Below, one piece after another: positions 18,282 through 27,587 of a DNA stretch of 64,000 nucleotides. The DNA lies in the NCBI RefSeq assembly GCF_014930365.1, contig NZ_JABXWI010000001.1, forward strand, positions 569,958 to 633,957. The letters run 5' to 3'. Within the stretch, counting starts at the first letter, position 1, and the number at the start of each line of letters is the position of its first letter. The notes beneath the pieces were generated by a model. It had not been told where the DNA came from and made no database searches. It saw only the letters and a list, made by a program, of their open reading frames with translations. Made by a program: the position numbers and the translations under genes. Source of the DNA: Streptomyces caniscabiei. GTDB lineage: Bacteria > Actinomycetota > Actinomycetes > Streptomycetales > Streptomycetaceae.

Positions 18282-21149
18282 ATGGGGCCTGAGGGCGTCT
18301 CAGCGACAGAGAGGGTCGCCGTGGGGACCGACAGGGACAGTGCCGTTTCCCGTCAGCGCTTCGACGTGGCCGACGCCGCGCCGTTGCTGATCGACGCGGA
18401 CGGGTTCGTGACGAGTTGGACCCGGGACGCCGAGCTGCTCTTCGGGTATCCGGCGGCCGAGATCCTGGGCCGCAGCGTCCGTACGCTCCTGGTCGAGGGG
18501 GACGGCGAACGCATCGGCGCACTGGCCGAGACCCATCGCGCCCTCGGCGGCTGGTCCGGCATCCTCACCGCCCGCCACCGCGACGGCCACCCCCTCAAGG
18601 TGATGGTCCGCGTCGTCCCCACCCGCGAGGAACCGCCCGCCGCGCCGGGTGAGGCGGGGAGCGGAGCGGCGGGGGAGGGCGGGCGCGTACCCGTTCGGGA
18701 GGGCCATGGCCGGCCGGCCGCCGGAGACACCGGGGGCCCGCCCAAGCCCGCACCGCCCAAGCCCGCGCCGCCACGCACCGCGGCACCGGTGGCGCAGGGA
18801 GCCCCTCAGCCGCCCGTGTCCCCCGCGGGGCACGCCGGGCGCGTCCGGTCGGCCGCCCAGCACTCCGGTGGTCCCACGGCCCGGCAGGCGGCCCCGGCCC
18901 CCGGCTCCCCGCCTCCCGCCGCGTCCCCCTCCGCCCGTCTGCCCTTCTCTCCCTCCCCGTCCGCCCCCGCACGCCCCTCGCCGTCCGCGCCCCCTCCCCC
19001 CGCCGACCCTCTCAGGCCCGCCCACTGGGTCGCTCTCGTGTCCGATGCCACGCGAGCGCCCGGCTGGGACATGAGCCGGACCGTGCTGGAGCGGATGACC
19101 GCGTGGTCGCCGGTCGGGATCGCGATCGTGGACACGGAGCTGCGGTTCGTGTGGTCGAACGCGGCGTTGGAGCGGTTCGGCGGCGGCCGGGCGCACGAGA
19201 GGGTGGGGCTGCGGCTCGCGGAGGTGCAGCCGGGGCTGGACGCCGAGCGCATCGAGGCGCAGATGCGGAAGGTGCTGGAGACGGGCGTCCCGGTGCTGGA
19301 CTACGAGCACGTGGGCCGGGTGCGCTCCGCGCCGCACCGCGAGACCGCGCACGCGATGTCGTTCACCCGGCTGGAGGACGACCACGGGCGGCCCATCGGC
19401 GTGTACTACACGGTGGTCGACGTGTCGGAGCGGCACCGCGCCCGCACCCGGCTCGCCCTGCTGGACCGCGCCGGTGAACACATCGGCCGCACCCTCGACG
19501 TACGGCGCACGGCGCAGGAGCTGGCGGACGTGGTCGTACCGGCGCTCGCCGACTTCGTGACCGTGGACCTGCTGGACTCGGTGCTGCGCGGCGCCGAGCC
19601 GGGTCCCCTCGGCGACGGTTCCGTCCCGCTGCGGCGGGTGGCCCAGCAGTCCGTGCACGACGGGGTGCCGGAGGCGGTGCTGGAGGTCGGCGCGGTCGCC
19701 GCGTACGCGGCCGGATCGCCCCCCGTGCGGGCGCTGGTCGACGGCCGTTCGTGGTCCGAGCCGCGGCTGGACCCCCTGTCGGCGGAGTGGGCGAGGGCGG
19801 TCCCGGGCGCGCGGACGGTGCCCGCGGAGGCGCTCGGACTGCACAGTGTGATGATCGTTCCGGTGCGGGCGCGCGGTATCACGCTCGGCATCACCACGTT
19901 CTTCCGGCGCGACCGGCTGGACCCCTTCGACGCGGTCGACCTCGGCCTCGCCGAGGAACTGGTCGGCCGGGCGGCCGTCTGCGTCGACAACGCCCGCCGG
20001 TACACGCGCGAGCGCGACGCGGCCCTCGTCCTCCAGCGCAGCCTGCTGCCGCGCCGGCTGCCCGAGCAGGACGCGGCCGAGGTCGCCGTCCGCTACCGGC
20101 CCGCCGACGAACTGACCGGTCTCGGCGGCGACTGGTACGACGTCATCCCGCTCTCCGGCGCCCGTGTCGCGCTCGTCGTCGGCGAGGTCGCCGGGCACGG
20201 CATCGACGGCGCCGCCGCCATGGGCCGCCTCCGTACGGCCGTACGCACTCTCGCCGACCTGGACCTGCCGCCGGACGAGGTGCTGGCCCACCTCGACGAC
20301 ATGGTGGCGAAGTCGGCGCGGCAGGAGGGTGCCGAGCCGGGCGGGGGCAGCGGGCAGACCGTCGGGGCGCGCTGTCTGTACGTGGTCCACGACCCGGTGT
20401 CGGGCCGGTGCGCCATGGCCGCGGCGGGGCCGTTCACCCCGGCGCTGGTCGCCCCGGACGGCACGGTCACCTTCCCCGAGCTTCCCGAGGGGCCCGCGCT
20501 CGGTGTCGGCCAGCAGCCGTTCGAGGCGCTGGAGCTGGACCTTCCCGAGGGCACGGTGATCGCCCTGCACACCGACGGGCTGCTGGCCGGGGCCTCGCGG
20601 GAGGTGCTGTGCCGTGCCCTGGCCCGGCCCGAGCCCTCCCTCGAACGGCACGCCCAACGGGTGCTGGACTCCCTCGCGCCGGCCCGCCCCACCGACGACG
20701 TCGCCCTCCTGCTGGCCCGCACCCGGCGCCTGCCCGCGCACCGGGTGGCGTCCTGGGAGCTGCCGGCGGACCCGGCGCTGGTCGCGGAGGCCCGCAAGAC
20801 CACCACACGGCAGCTCGGGGCGTGGGGGCTGGACGAGCTGGCGTTCACGACCGAACTGATCGTCAGCGAGCTGGTCACCAACGCGATCCGGCACGCGGAC
20901 GGGCCCATCCTGCTCCGGCTCGTCCTCGAACGCACCCTGATCTGCGAGGTGTTCGACGGCGGTGCCACCGCGCCCCACCTGCGCCACCCGCGCACCACCG
21001 ACGAGGGCGGCCGCGGCCTGTTCCTCATCTCCCAGTTCACCCAGCGCTGGGGCACCCGCTTCCTCCCGGAGGGCAAGGTCATCTGGGCGGAACAGTCACT
21101 CGCCGAACAGTCACTCGTGGAAGAGCCGTCCGCCGAGCCGTCGGTCTGA
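18282..21149 (+). CDS. PAS-PAS-GAF-PP2C (SpoIIE)-HATPase regulatory phosphatase
   Basis: 955-residue cytosolic multidomain regulator. PAS1 (about 25-115, DGFVTSWTRDAELLFGYPA) is separated by a Pro/Ala-rich linker (about 116-265) from PAS2 (about 270-385), then GAF (about 395-575), a SpoIIE-type PP2C domain (about 590-810; GLGGDWYDVI, HTDGLL, TDDVALL) and a GHKL HATPase resembling anti-sigma kinases (about 825-945; ELVTNAIRHADG, GRGLFLI). Such proteins control anti-anti-sigma phosphorylation in SigF/B-like partner switches. One metal-ligand motif reads VVGEVAGHG, Glu replacing the usual Asp. ATG 18282 or GTG 18321 could start; the latter also has a GAGAGGG site. Confidence 0.9.
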   Translation: MGPEGVSATERVAVGTDRDSAVSRQRFDVADAAPLLIDADGFVTSWTRDAELLFGYPAAEILGRSVRTLLVEGDGERIGALAETHRALGGWSGILTARHRDGHPLKVMVRVVPTREEPPAAPGEAGSGAAGEGGRVPVREGHGRPAAGDTGGPPKPAPPKPAPPRTAAPVAQGAPQPPVSPAGHAGRVRSAAQHSGGPTARQAAPAPGSPPPAASPSARLPFSPSPSAPARPSPSAPPPPADPLRPAHWVALVSDATRAPGWDMSRTVLERMTAWSPVGIAIVDTELRFVWSNAALERFGGGRAHERVGLRLAEVQPGLDAERIEAQMRKVLETGVPVLDYEHVGRVRSAPHRETAHAMSFTRLEDDHGRPIGVYYTVVDVSERHRARTRLALLDRAGEHIGRTLDVRRTAQELADVVVPALADFVTVDLLDSVLRGAEPGPLGDGSVPLRRVAQQSVHDGVPEAVLEVGAVAAYAAGSPPVRALVDGRSWSEPRLDPLSAEWARAVPGARTVPAEALGLHSVMIVPVRARGITLGITTFFRRDRLDPFDAVDLGLAEELVGRAAVCVDNARRYTRERDAALVLQRSLLPRRLPEQDAAEVAVRYRPADELTGLGGDWYDVIPLSGARVALVVGEVAGHGIDGAAAMGRLRTAVRTLADLDLPPDEVLAHLDDMVAKSARQEGAEPGGGSGQTVGARCLYVVHDPVSGRCAMAAAGPFTPALVAPDGTVTFPELPEGPALGVGQQPFEALELDLPEGTVIALHTDGLLAGASREVLCRALARPEPSLERHAQRVLDSLAPARPTDDVALLLARTRRLPAHRVASWELPADPALVAEARKTTTRQLGAWGLDELAFTTELIVSELVTNAIRHADGPILLRLVLERTLICEVFDGGATAPHLRHPRTTDEGGRGLFLISQFTQRWGTRFLPEGKVIWAEQSLAEQSLVEEPSAEPSV

Positions 21150-21345
21150 CCTACCGTCAATCCGGCGGGTACGCCATGTGGGGCCCCCTCCGCTGACCCG
21201 ACCGGATGAACCCGCCGGGCCGGGCCCTGTCCCGCACCGCCTCCCCCGTCCCCTCCCCCCACCCCTTCACCTCCCCCGAATCTCCACATTTCCGGCATCC
21301 CGCCCGGCACTCCCTCCCCCCTCCCGTGCCCCGTTCAGCCTGATT

Positions 21346-21370
21346 AGTGCCGGTTGGCACTTCATATGAA
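21346..21370. promoter_or_regulatory. Dyad elements upstream of the SdrD-like gene
   Basis: AGTGCC-GGTT-GGCACT (21346-21361) is followed directly by the palindrome TTCATATGAA (21361-21370). Both lie about 65-85 bp before the start codon in the most AT-rich part of the gap, where a promoter or operator is expected. Confidence 0.35.
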
Positions 21371-21433
21371 TGCAGGGGTCGGCTTCGGGCACCGGGCTCC
21401 GTCGCCTCGGCAGACATCAGGGAGAAGAGGGAC

Positions 21434-24094
21434 GTGGTGAAGCGAAGAACACCGGGGGGTGTGGGTCTGGCCCTGGCCGTCACGGCGGCGCTGGTGGTCG
21501 GACTGGCCGGTGAGGCGGTCCCCGCCGCCCCCGGCGGCACCGGCACCGCCGACGGCAGGGCCCCCGGCGACGGCAACGTGACCGTACGGGTCGTCAACGA
21601 CGTGGACACCGACGGGGCGTACGACCACGGTCTGGAGAAGGGCAGGGCCGGTGTAAGGGTCACGCTCACCGACGACCACGGCACCGTGGAGACCCTCACC
21701 ACCAACGCGTACGGCGTCGCCTGGTTCCAGCCGTCGGCCTCCCCGCTGCGCGGCGGCACGTACCGCGTCCAGGCCTACAACCCCGACTCCCGCACGCTCC
21801 AGCCGGCGGTCGCGGGCCTCGGCGACGGACCGGGTGTCATGCGCAGCAGCGTCGGTTTCGTGAACGTCTCCGGCGGCCGCAACGTGACGTACACGACCGG
21901 CTTCTGGGAGCCGGGGGTCTACTGCCAGGAGAACCCCGACCTGGTGACCTGCAACCTGACGAAGGGCGACGCGCCCGACACCCACAAGGGCCTGGTGCGG
22001 TTCGCGGGGAGCTTCTCCGACACCCACCCCGGCGGCACGGTCACCCGGCTGACCAACAACCAGCAGCAGGGGGCCGTGTTCGGCATCGGCAACGACCGGA
22101 CCGGCAACACCTACCTGGGCACGCTGGTCAAGCGGCACGCCGGCTACGGCCCGGCCGGCGCGACCAACACGATCTACCGCCGCAACAGCGCCTCCGGAGT
22201 GAGCACCTTCGTCACCCTGCCGGGCCTGCTGACCGAGCACGACGAGGCCGAGGACTGGCTGCGCGACAACCCTGTCTACAGCAGGGTCGGCCGGGAGGGC
22301 ATCGGCGACGTCGACGTCTCCGGAGACGGCAGGACCCTCTACGCGGTCAGCCTCAACGACTCCCGCCTGTACTCCGTACCGATCCGCGGCACCGGAGACG
22401 GCGTCTACCCGGGCACCTACCGCTCGCACGTCATCCCCCGGCCGGAGGAGTGCGCCGGTCACTGGCACCCGTACGGCATCGGGGTGCGCGGCGGCCGGGT
22501 GCTCGTCGGCGGGGTGTGCGGCGCGGAGAACACCGTCACCAGGAGCGTCCCGTGGGGCGACCCCGCGCAGGTCACCTCGCACGTCTACGAGTTCACCCGG
22601 GGTTCGTTCCGCCCGCTGTTCAGCACGGCGATGAACTACCCGCGCGGCTGCGCCCACCGGTTCACCGGGCCGCCCGCGACCGCCCCCCGCTGCGCCAAGC
22701 CCGCCACCGTCGGCAGCCCGCTGAGCGCCATGTGGGAGGCGTGGAACCAGCGCGTCCCCACTCCCGGCCGTCTCTCCTTCGTCTCCGCGCCGCAGCCGAT
22801 CCTGTCCAACATCGAGATCGCGGACAACGGCGACCTGATCCTCGGCTTCCGCGACCGGTTCGCCGACATGCAGGGCACGGCGACGTACCCCTTCAACGCC
22901 CCCCGCGACGCCGCCAAGGTCCGGGCCGTCGCCGCCGGTGACGTCCTGCGGGTGTGCGCGTCCCGTACGACGTACACGCTGGAGAACAACGCCCGCTGCG
23001 ACGCGCTCTACGGCGCGCTGCCCAACAACGACGAGGGGCCGGGCCACGGCGAGTTCTACGCCGACTCGACGAAGCTCCCGGACGTCCACGAGGACCAGGT
23101 CACCCAGGGCGGCACGGCCCTCCTGCCGTACCGGAACAAGCTGTGGAGCACGGTCCACGACCCGTTCGACGAGCACTCCTGGGAGCAGGGCGTACGCCGC
23201 TGGAACGCCACCAAGGGCAAGACCGAGGGCAACCTCCTGGTGCAGCGGACCTGGAGCGCCGACGCGGCGCGGCGGGCCATGCTGTTCGGCGAGGGCAACG
23301 GCCTCGCCGACCTGGAGCTGATCTGCGACCGGGCACCCGTCCAGGTCGGCAACCGCGTCTGGTTCGACACCGACGGCGACGGCGTCCAGGACCCGTCCGA
23401 GCCGCCGGTCAAGGGCGTGAAGGTGACGCTCCACCCGACGTCGTCGTCCGGCCCGGACCTCGTCACGTACACCGACGGCAACGGCGAGTACTACGTCGGC
23501 AGCCAGCACCAGGGCGGGCTGCGGCCGAACACCACCTACCGGGTCACCTTCGACCACGGCGGCGTGGACACCGGCGCGCTGCCGGGCCGGCCGAGCCGCG
23601 CCTCGCTCAAGTGGACGGCCCGCGGAGCCGGTTCGAACCGCGCGATCGACTCCGACGTCGACGCCTACGGCCGGACCACGGTCCGCGTCGGCGACGCCGG
23701 CCATGTGAACCACACGGTCGACGCCGGTCTCACCCAGTCGGTGCGGCTGACGCTCGTGAAGCTCGACAGGAAGAGCGGCAAGCCGTTGCCCGGCGCGGTG
23801 TTCGAGCTGTGGCAGGACACCAACCGGGTCCGCGGTCTCCAGCGCCACGGCCTGGGCAAGGACCGGTTCGTCAACGACTGCGCCACCTCCCGCACCGGCC
23901 GCTGCTCCTTCGGCTCACTCCTGCCGGGCACGTACTTCCTGGTGGAGACGGACGTCCCCGAGGGCTACCTCAAGCCGAGACGACCGGTCACCGGGCCGTA
24001 CGTCCTCACCCCGGGGAACGCCGCCCGGGGGAACGGGCTGTTGGTGAAGCTGTTCAACACACGGGGCGAGGCCTGCAAGGGCAAGAAGTGCTGA
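21434..24094 (+). CDS. Large secreted protein with SdrD-B and SpaA/Cna-B domains
   Basis: 886 residues from GTG 21434 (a second GTG follows directly) after GGAGAAGAGGG. The Sec signal ends near residue 35. An N-terminal Cna-B-like domain (NDVDTDGAYDHGLEKGRAGVRVTLTDD) precedes a long propeller-like region (about 150-620). An SdrD-type Ca-binding B domain (VGNRVWFDTDGDGVQDPSE) and a C-terminal SpaA/prealbumin domain (TLVKLDRKSGKPLPGAVFEL) follow. Adhesins of this kind are usually wall-anchored, but here there is no LPxTG or membrane helix; the protein ends with a short Cys/Lys tail (EACKGKKC). Lys-Asn isopeptide bonds in the Cna-B domains are possible. Confidence 0.82.
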   Translation: MVKRRTPGGVGLALAVTAALVVGLAGEAVPAAPGGTGTADGRAPGDGNVTVRVVNDVDTDGAYDHGLEKGRAGVRVTLTDDHGTVETLTTNAYGVAWFQPSASPLRGGTYRVQAYNPDSRTLQPAVAGLGDGPGVMRSSVGFVNVSGGRNVTYTTGFWEPGVYCQENPDLVTCNLTKGDAPDTHKGLVRFAGSFSDTHPGGTVTRLTNNQQQGAVFGIGNDRTGNTYLGTLVKRHAGYGPAGATNTIYRRNSASGVSTFVTLPGLLTEHDEAEDWLRDNPVYSRVGREGIGDVDVSGDGRTLYAVSLNDSRLYSVPIRGTGDGVYPGTYRSHVIPRPEECAGHWHPYGIGVRGGRVLVGGVCGAENTVTRSVPWGDPAQVTSHVYEFTRGSFRPLFSTAMNYPRGCAHRFTGPPATAPRCAKPATVGSPLSAMWEAWNQRVPTPGRLSFVSAPQPILSNIEIADNGDLILGFRDRFADMQGTATYPFNAPRDAAKVRAVAAGDVLRVCASRTTYTLENNARCDALYGALPNNDEGPGHGEFYADSTKLPDVHEDQVTQGGTALLPYRNKLWSTVHDPFDEHSWEQGVRRWNATKGKTEGNLLVQRTWSADAARRAMLFGEGNGLADLELICDRAPVQVGNRVWFDTDGDGVQDPSEPPVKGVKVTLHPTSSSGPDLVTYTDGNGEYYVGSQHQGGLRPNTTYRVTFDHGGVDTGALPGRPSRASLKWTARGAGSNRAIDSDVDAYGRTTVRVGDAGHVNHTVDAGLTQSVRLTLVKLDRKSGKPLPGAVFELWQDTNRVRGLQRHGLGKDRFVNDCATSRTGRCSFGSLLPGTYFLVETDVPEGYLKPRRPVTGPYVLTPGNAARGNGLLVKLFNTRGEACKGKKC

Positions 24095-24193
24095 CGCCGG
24101 TGCCCGTTCGGCCCAGCAGGACGTCTCCGGGGCGGGCCGGATGCCGTATCTCTGGGAGGGGGTTCGGCGACTGAGCGAGACCCGGAGGCCGCG

Positions 24194-24991
24194 TTGACGG
24201 GACGAAGGACACGGAAGGCCCGCAGGACACAGAAGAGCCGGATATGTGTGGTCGCGGTGCTGTCGTCCGCCCTGGTGGGGTGGACGGCGGCACCCGCCGC
24301 CGCGACAGCGCCCGCCGCCGCGACAGCGCCCGCCGCCGCGACAGCGCCCGCCGTCGCGGCGGCGCCCGCGCCGGAGTGCGCGGCGCGGACCGGCCCCTAC
24401 CAGTGGGACCTGGAGCGCCATCTCAAGCTCCCGGAGGACGGCCGGCAGTCCACCGCCGACTGCGGGGCGATCCGCGCCTTCCAGCAGCGTACGGGCGTGA
24501 AACCGGCCGACGGCTACGCGGGCCTCGCCACCTACCGCACCATGCTGGTGGTGCAGGCCCGCGCCAACCCCAACGCGGCCGGGAAGTGCCCGGTGCGGAC
24601 GTACCAGGTGACGTGCGTGGACCTCGACCGTCAGCTGGTGTGGGTGCAGCGGGGCAAGCAGGTGATCTACGCCCCGGTGCCGGCGCGTACCGGCAGGGAC
24701 GGCGAGGAGACCCGTACCGGCTGGCACACGGTCTACTGGAGGAACCGCGACCATTTCTCCGACCTGTACAACAACGCGCCGATGCCCTTCGCCCAGTTCT
24801 TCAACGACGGGCAGGCCTTCCACGGCGTCCTCGACGACCTCTTCCGCGGCGGCTCGCACGGCTGTGTGAACCTCCGCTACGCCGACGCCGAGCGCCTGTG
24901 GCGCGTCATGCACGAGGACGACGCCGTCTACGTCTGGGGCGCCAAGCCGGGGACCTGGCGCTCGACGGTCCCGCCGGTCAGCCGTGGATGA
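24194..24991 (+). CDS. Secreted L,D-transpeptidase (YkuD)
   Basis: 265-residue exported cell-wall enzyme expected to form 3-3 peptidoglycan cross-links or attach proteins. The start is TTG 24194, 6 nt after GGAGG; no ATG would preserve the basic n-region (GRRTRKARRTQKSR). A linker encoded by three tandem 18-bp repeats (ATAPAA units, about residues 37-55) follows the signal sequence. A peptidoglycan-binding-like segment (DCGAIRAFQQRTGVKPADGYAG) precedes the YkuD domain with FHGVLD and SHGCVNLRYADAERLW, catalytic Cys about residue 224. The gene converges on the next one with a 14-nt overlap. Confidence 0.9.
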   Translation: MTGRRTRKARRTQKSRICVVAVLSSALVGWTAAPAAATAPAAATAPAAATAPAVAAAPAPECAARTGPYQWDLERHLKLPEDGRQSTADCGAIRAFQQRTGVKPADGYAGLATYRTMLVVQARANPNAAGKCPVRTYQVTCVDLDRQLVWVQRGKQVIYAPVPARTGRDGEETRTGWHTVYWRNRDHFSDLYNNAPMPFAQFFNDGQAFHGVLDDLFRGGSHGCVNLRYADAERLWRVMHEDDAVYVWGAKPGTWRSTVPPVSRG

Positions 24992-25673
24992 CCGAGGCGG
25001 TCCAGGTGTTGACGTGGCCCGTGACCGCCTGGTCCTTGAGGACGGGCTTGCCCACGGACCGGACCCTCGGGGTGGCCTTCCAGGTGACGTCGGCGCGGGC
25101 GATGCCCTTGACGGCGACCTTGACCGCGCCGCCCTTGATGGCGACGGCGGCGTTGACGTTGGTCACGCCGGCCACGGCGCGGGCGCCGCGCTGCACCTTG
25201 CCGCCCGCGATCTTGTAGTGCAGGGTCAGCTTCTCGCTGGTGACGGGGATGCCGAAGATGGTCTCGGTCGCGGTGTAGGCGACGGAGACGGCGCCCTTGC
25301 TCTTCCTGGGCGCGACCACGTGGACGAACTTCACGTCCTGGTTGTACGAGGTCACCGTCCTCAGCGGACGGTTGAGGTCGCCCTTGAGCTGGCGGAACAG
25401 CGACGCGTAGATCTTGCCGTTCTGCAGGTGCCCGACGAACCTCGACTGCTTGGCCGCCGGCAGCGCCGAGAAGCTCCGCAGCGTCTGCTTGGCCTCCGGC
25501 GTCTTCTGCGCCTTGAGGTAGGCCGTGTAGCTCTTGACCGTCAGCTTCGCCGGAAGTTTCGCGACAGCGTCGTGCGCGGGCGCGGACGCTGACGCGGCCG
25601 GGGTCAGGACCGCCAGGGCCGTTGCCCCCGCGACGGCGACGGTGGTCAGGCGACGTGTGGTGATGCTGTGCAC
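24978..25673 (-). CDS. Secreted protein of unknown function
   Basis: 231 residues from GTG 25673, which sits 6 nt after GGGGGAA; an upstream in-frame ATG at 25802 is unlikely because it would bury the signal peptide. The Sec signal (LTTVAVAGATALAVLTPAASASA) ends about residue 30. A helical basic segment (LKAQKTPEAKQTLRSFSALPAAKQSRFVGHLQNGKIYASLF) is followed by a beta-rich half with YTATETIFGIPVTSEKLTLHYKIAGGKVQ. No cysteines or catalytic motifs stand out and I recognise no family. It overlaps the L,D-transpeptidase gene tail to tail. Confidence 0.7.
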   Translation of the reverse strand: MHSITTRRLTTVAVAGATALAVLTPAASASAPAHDAVAKLPAKLTVKSYTAYLKAQKTPEAKQTLRSFSALPAAKQSRFVGHLQNGKIYASLFRQLKGDLNRPLRTVTSYNQDVKFVHVVAPRKSKGAVSVAYTATETIFGIPVTSEKLTLHYKIAGGKVQRGARAVAGVTNVNAAVAIKGGAVKVAVKGIARADVTWKATPRVRSVGKPVLKDQAVTGHVNTWTASVIHG

Positions 25674-25909
25674 AGTGTTCCCCCTGTGATCGATGTGTCC
25701 CTCGATGCGCGTCGACGAGCCTAGGGAGAGCCCGGCCCGGCCGAAATTGTCCTTTGGTGCAGTGACCTCCGGGGATGGCCGTCTGTGACGTGCCCGTGTC
25801 ATTACGGGGGTGCTTCTTGTCAGTAGCGGACGCTAAGTTGGGGGGAGATCGCCGCCGCACCCGGGGCACGGGGCTCTGTCGGGAAAGCGGCATCGGGAAG
25901 GGCCGACCA

Positions 25910-26257
25910 ATGACCAAGAGGTCTGACGTAGGAGACACGGCCTGCGCCTACCGGCGCACGGGGGCCGATCCGGTTCGCGACATCAGCAGGCTCAAGACAC
26001 TGACCGAACGGGAGAAGGAAGTCCTGCTTCTGCTGGGAACGGGCCTGGGAAACCGGCAGTTGGCCAGGGAGCTCGGTATCGCCGAGCGGACGGTGAAGGC
26101 GCACGTCGCGCGCATAGTGGAGAAACTGGAGCAGCAGACACGGCTCCAGGCCGCGGTGCTCTCCGTCCTCGCCCATGAGCTGCTGTGCGCCGATCCACGG
26201 TGCGCGTGCGGTTCCGCCGCTCCCCTGTCCCGGCTCGTCGGGGCGTCCGCCGTCTGA
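25910..26257 (+). CDS. Single-domain LuxR-type (NarL-like) HTH regulator
   Basis: 115 residues from ATG 25910 after GGGAAGGG. Nearly the whole protein is a LuxR/GerE helix-turn-helix: LTEREKEVLLLLGTGLGNRQLARELGIAERTVKAHVARIVEKL (about residues 32-74). There is no receiver or ligand domain, as in GerE-type stand-alone regulators. A Cys-rich tail (LLCADPRCACGSAAP) with three Cys in eight residues could bind metal or sense redox. The 236 bp upstream are shared with the divergent secreted-protein gene. Confidence 0.83.
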   Translation: MTKRSDVGDTACAYRRTGADPVRDISRLKTLTEREKEVLLLLGTGLGNRQLARELGIAERTVKAHVARIVEKLEQQTRLQAAVLSVLAHELLCADPRCACGSAAPLSRLVGASAV

Positions 26258-26429
26258 TCCACAGCCGCGTTTTGGCATTCACTTGTGGAAATTTTGACCA
26301 TTCGCTGAATACGCGGCCCGACCATCCGCCGACCACCCATCGACATCACTTCCGCACCACTTCGGCGACCAGGACAACCCGGACGACTCCGGCGGCCTAC
26401 GGGGTGAATGCGAACATGTCGGTCTGAGC

Positions 26430-26455
26430 GGAGGGGCCCCACAGCGGGCCCCTCC
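26430..26455 (+). terminator. Intrinsic terminator
   Basis: GGAGGGGCCC (26430-26439) pairs perfectly with GGGCCCCTCC (26446-26455) around a 6-nt loop, followed by TTC. It would end transcription from the LuxR-type gene before the DUF3515 gene. Confidence 0.75.
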
Positions 26456-26491
26456 TTCGCCATCACCACGACGTACGGCGGGAGTTGACGC

Positions 26492-27004
26492 ATGAGACGC
26501 CCCTCGCGGCGGGCCCGGATCGCGATCGGGACGGCCCTGGGCGCGGTGGCGGTCGCCGTACCGCTGGTGGCCCACGAGGTCTCCTCGCCCGCCCTGGACC
26601 TCCGGCCGGCCGCCCGCGCCGCGGACCCGGCCTGCGCCCGGATCGCCGACCGCTACCCCGACCGCGTCGCGGGCGAGTCCCGCGACCCCGTCTCCGTCAC
26701 CGGCGTCACCTCCTGGGGCAACGGCGGCGTGGTGCTGCGCTGCGGGCTGGAACCGCCGGACGAGACCGTCGACCCGTGCGTCGAGGTCGACGGCGTCGAC
26801 TGGGTGTTCCGGGAGGACCGCTCCACCGGCTCCGGCTACCGCGTCCTCATCACCTACGGCCGCGACCCCGCCGTCCAGGCCTTCGTCGACGACCGGATCA
26901 CGGCGATCGACAGCGTCCTGGTCGACCTCAGCGACGTGGTGCGGCCGATCGGGCGGGCGCCGGACGACGCGTGCGTGTCCACGGCCGACGCCACCCCGCG
27001 CTGA
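26492..27004 (+). CDS. DUF3515-family exported protein
   Basis: 170 residues from ATG 26492 after GGGAGTTG. An uncleaved or cleaved N-terminal hydrophobic segment (AIGTALGAVAVAVPLVA) precedes the DUF3515 core: PACARIADRYPDRVAG, a TSWGNGGVVLRCGLEPPDETVDPCVEVDGVDWVF block with paired Cys, and a YRVLITYGRDPAVQAFVDD strand. The family is widespread in actinobacteria and of unknown function. In many genomes it sits near thiamine monophosphate kinase, but here it is among unrelated small genes. Confidence 0.82.
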   Translation: MRRPSRRARIAIGTALGAVAVAVPLVAHEVSSPALDLRPAARAADPACARIADRYPDRVAGESRDPVSVTGVTSWGNGGVVLRCGLEPPDETVDPCVEVDGVDWVFREDRSTGSGYRVLITYGRDPAVQAFVDDRITAIDSVLVDLSDVVRPIGRAPDDACVSTADATPR

Positions 27005-27042
27005 CAAGATCCGGAGCGGCCAAGGCCGGTCCAGGGACCGCC

Positions 27043-27483
27043 TCAGACCACGTGGGGGCCACCGCTCAGACGGCCCGAGGGGGCCGTCGGGACGAGACGG
27101 TCGTAGCGCCAGGCGGACAGCCCCAGAGCCATCAGGAACTGCAGGTCCAGCAGGGCGACGGTCATCAGCGCGAAGGCCCAGTCGACCGCCTCGCCCGGAC
27201 CCTCGCCCGCCCACAGGCCGTTCGCCACCAGCGACAGCAGATACAGCGCCGCGTACACCGAGATGTCGATGGTCGCGGTGCGCCAGCGCGACAGCGCGGG
27301 GAGCGTTTTGCGGACGACCGTCAGCACGGCCACCGCCACCAGCGGGAAGAGCAGTCCCACGCCGCCGACGAGGGCCCACGAGCCCCCTCCGGCCCCGATG
27401 CTCAGCACGGCCACCCCCCACAGCCATGAGGGAAGGGTCACCACGGCCGCGTACTCGACCGCTCTGCGCCAAGGCGTGATCAT
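27043..27483 (-). CDS. Four-helix integral membrane protein
   Basis: 146 residues. ATG 27483 is preferred over 27498 because GAGGAG lies 5 nt before it. Four hydrophobic helices are visible: YAAVVTLPSWLWGVAVLSIGAG, WALVGGVGLLFPLVAVAVLTVV, ISVYAALYLLSLVANGLW and WAFALMTVALLDLQFLMALGL. The loops are short and the C-terminus is hydrophilic. No transporter or enzyme motif is seen and no family is recognised. Confidence 0.68.
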   Translation of the reverse strand: MITPWRRAVEYAAVVTLPSWLWGVAVLSIGAGGGSWALVGGVGLLFPLVAVAVLTVVRKTLPALSRWRTATIDISVYAALYLLSLVANGLWAGEGPGEAVDWAFALMTVALLDLQFLMALGLSAWRYDRLVPTAPSGRLSGGPHVV

Positions 27484-27587
27484 CTGCGCTCCTCGCATCC
27501 CCGTACGTCACCGGCGGTCAACCGCTGACCACAGCAGTGTCCCAGCCATCCCGACGAGGCCGATCGGCAGGATCCTCCGGGGAGTTG

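Noticed and set aside
26185..26427. Plus-strand frame ending in AAYGVNANMSV before the terminator at 26430
   Set aside because: It overlaps the LuxR-type gene in another frame and has no ATG, GTG or TTG with ribosome binding site in its non-overlapping part; I could not support a peptide.
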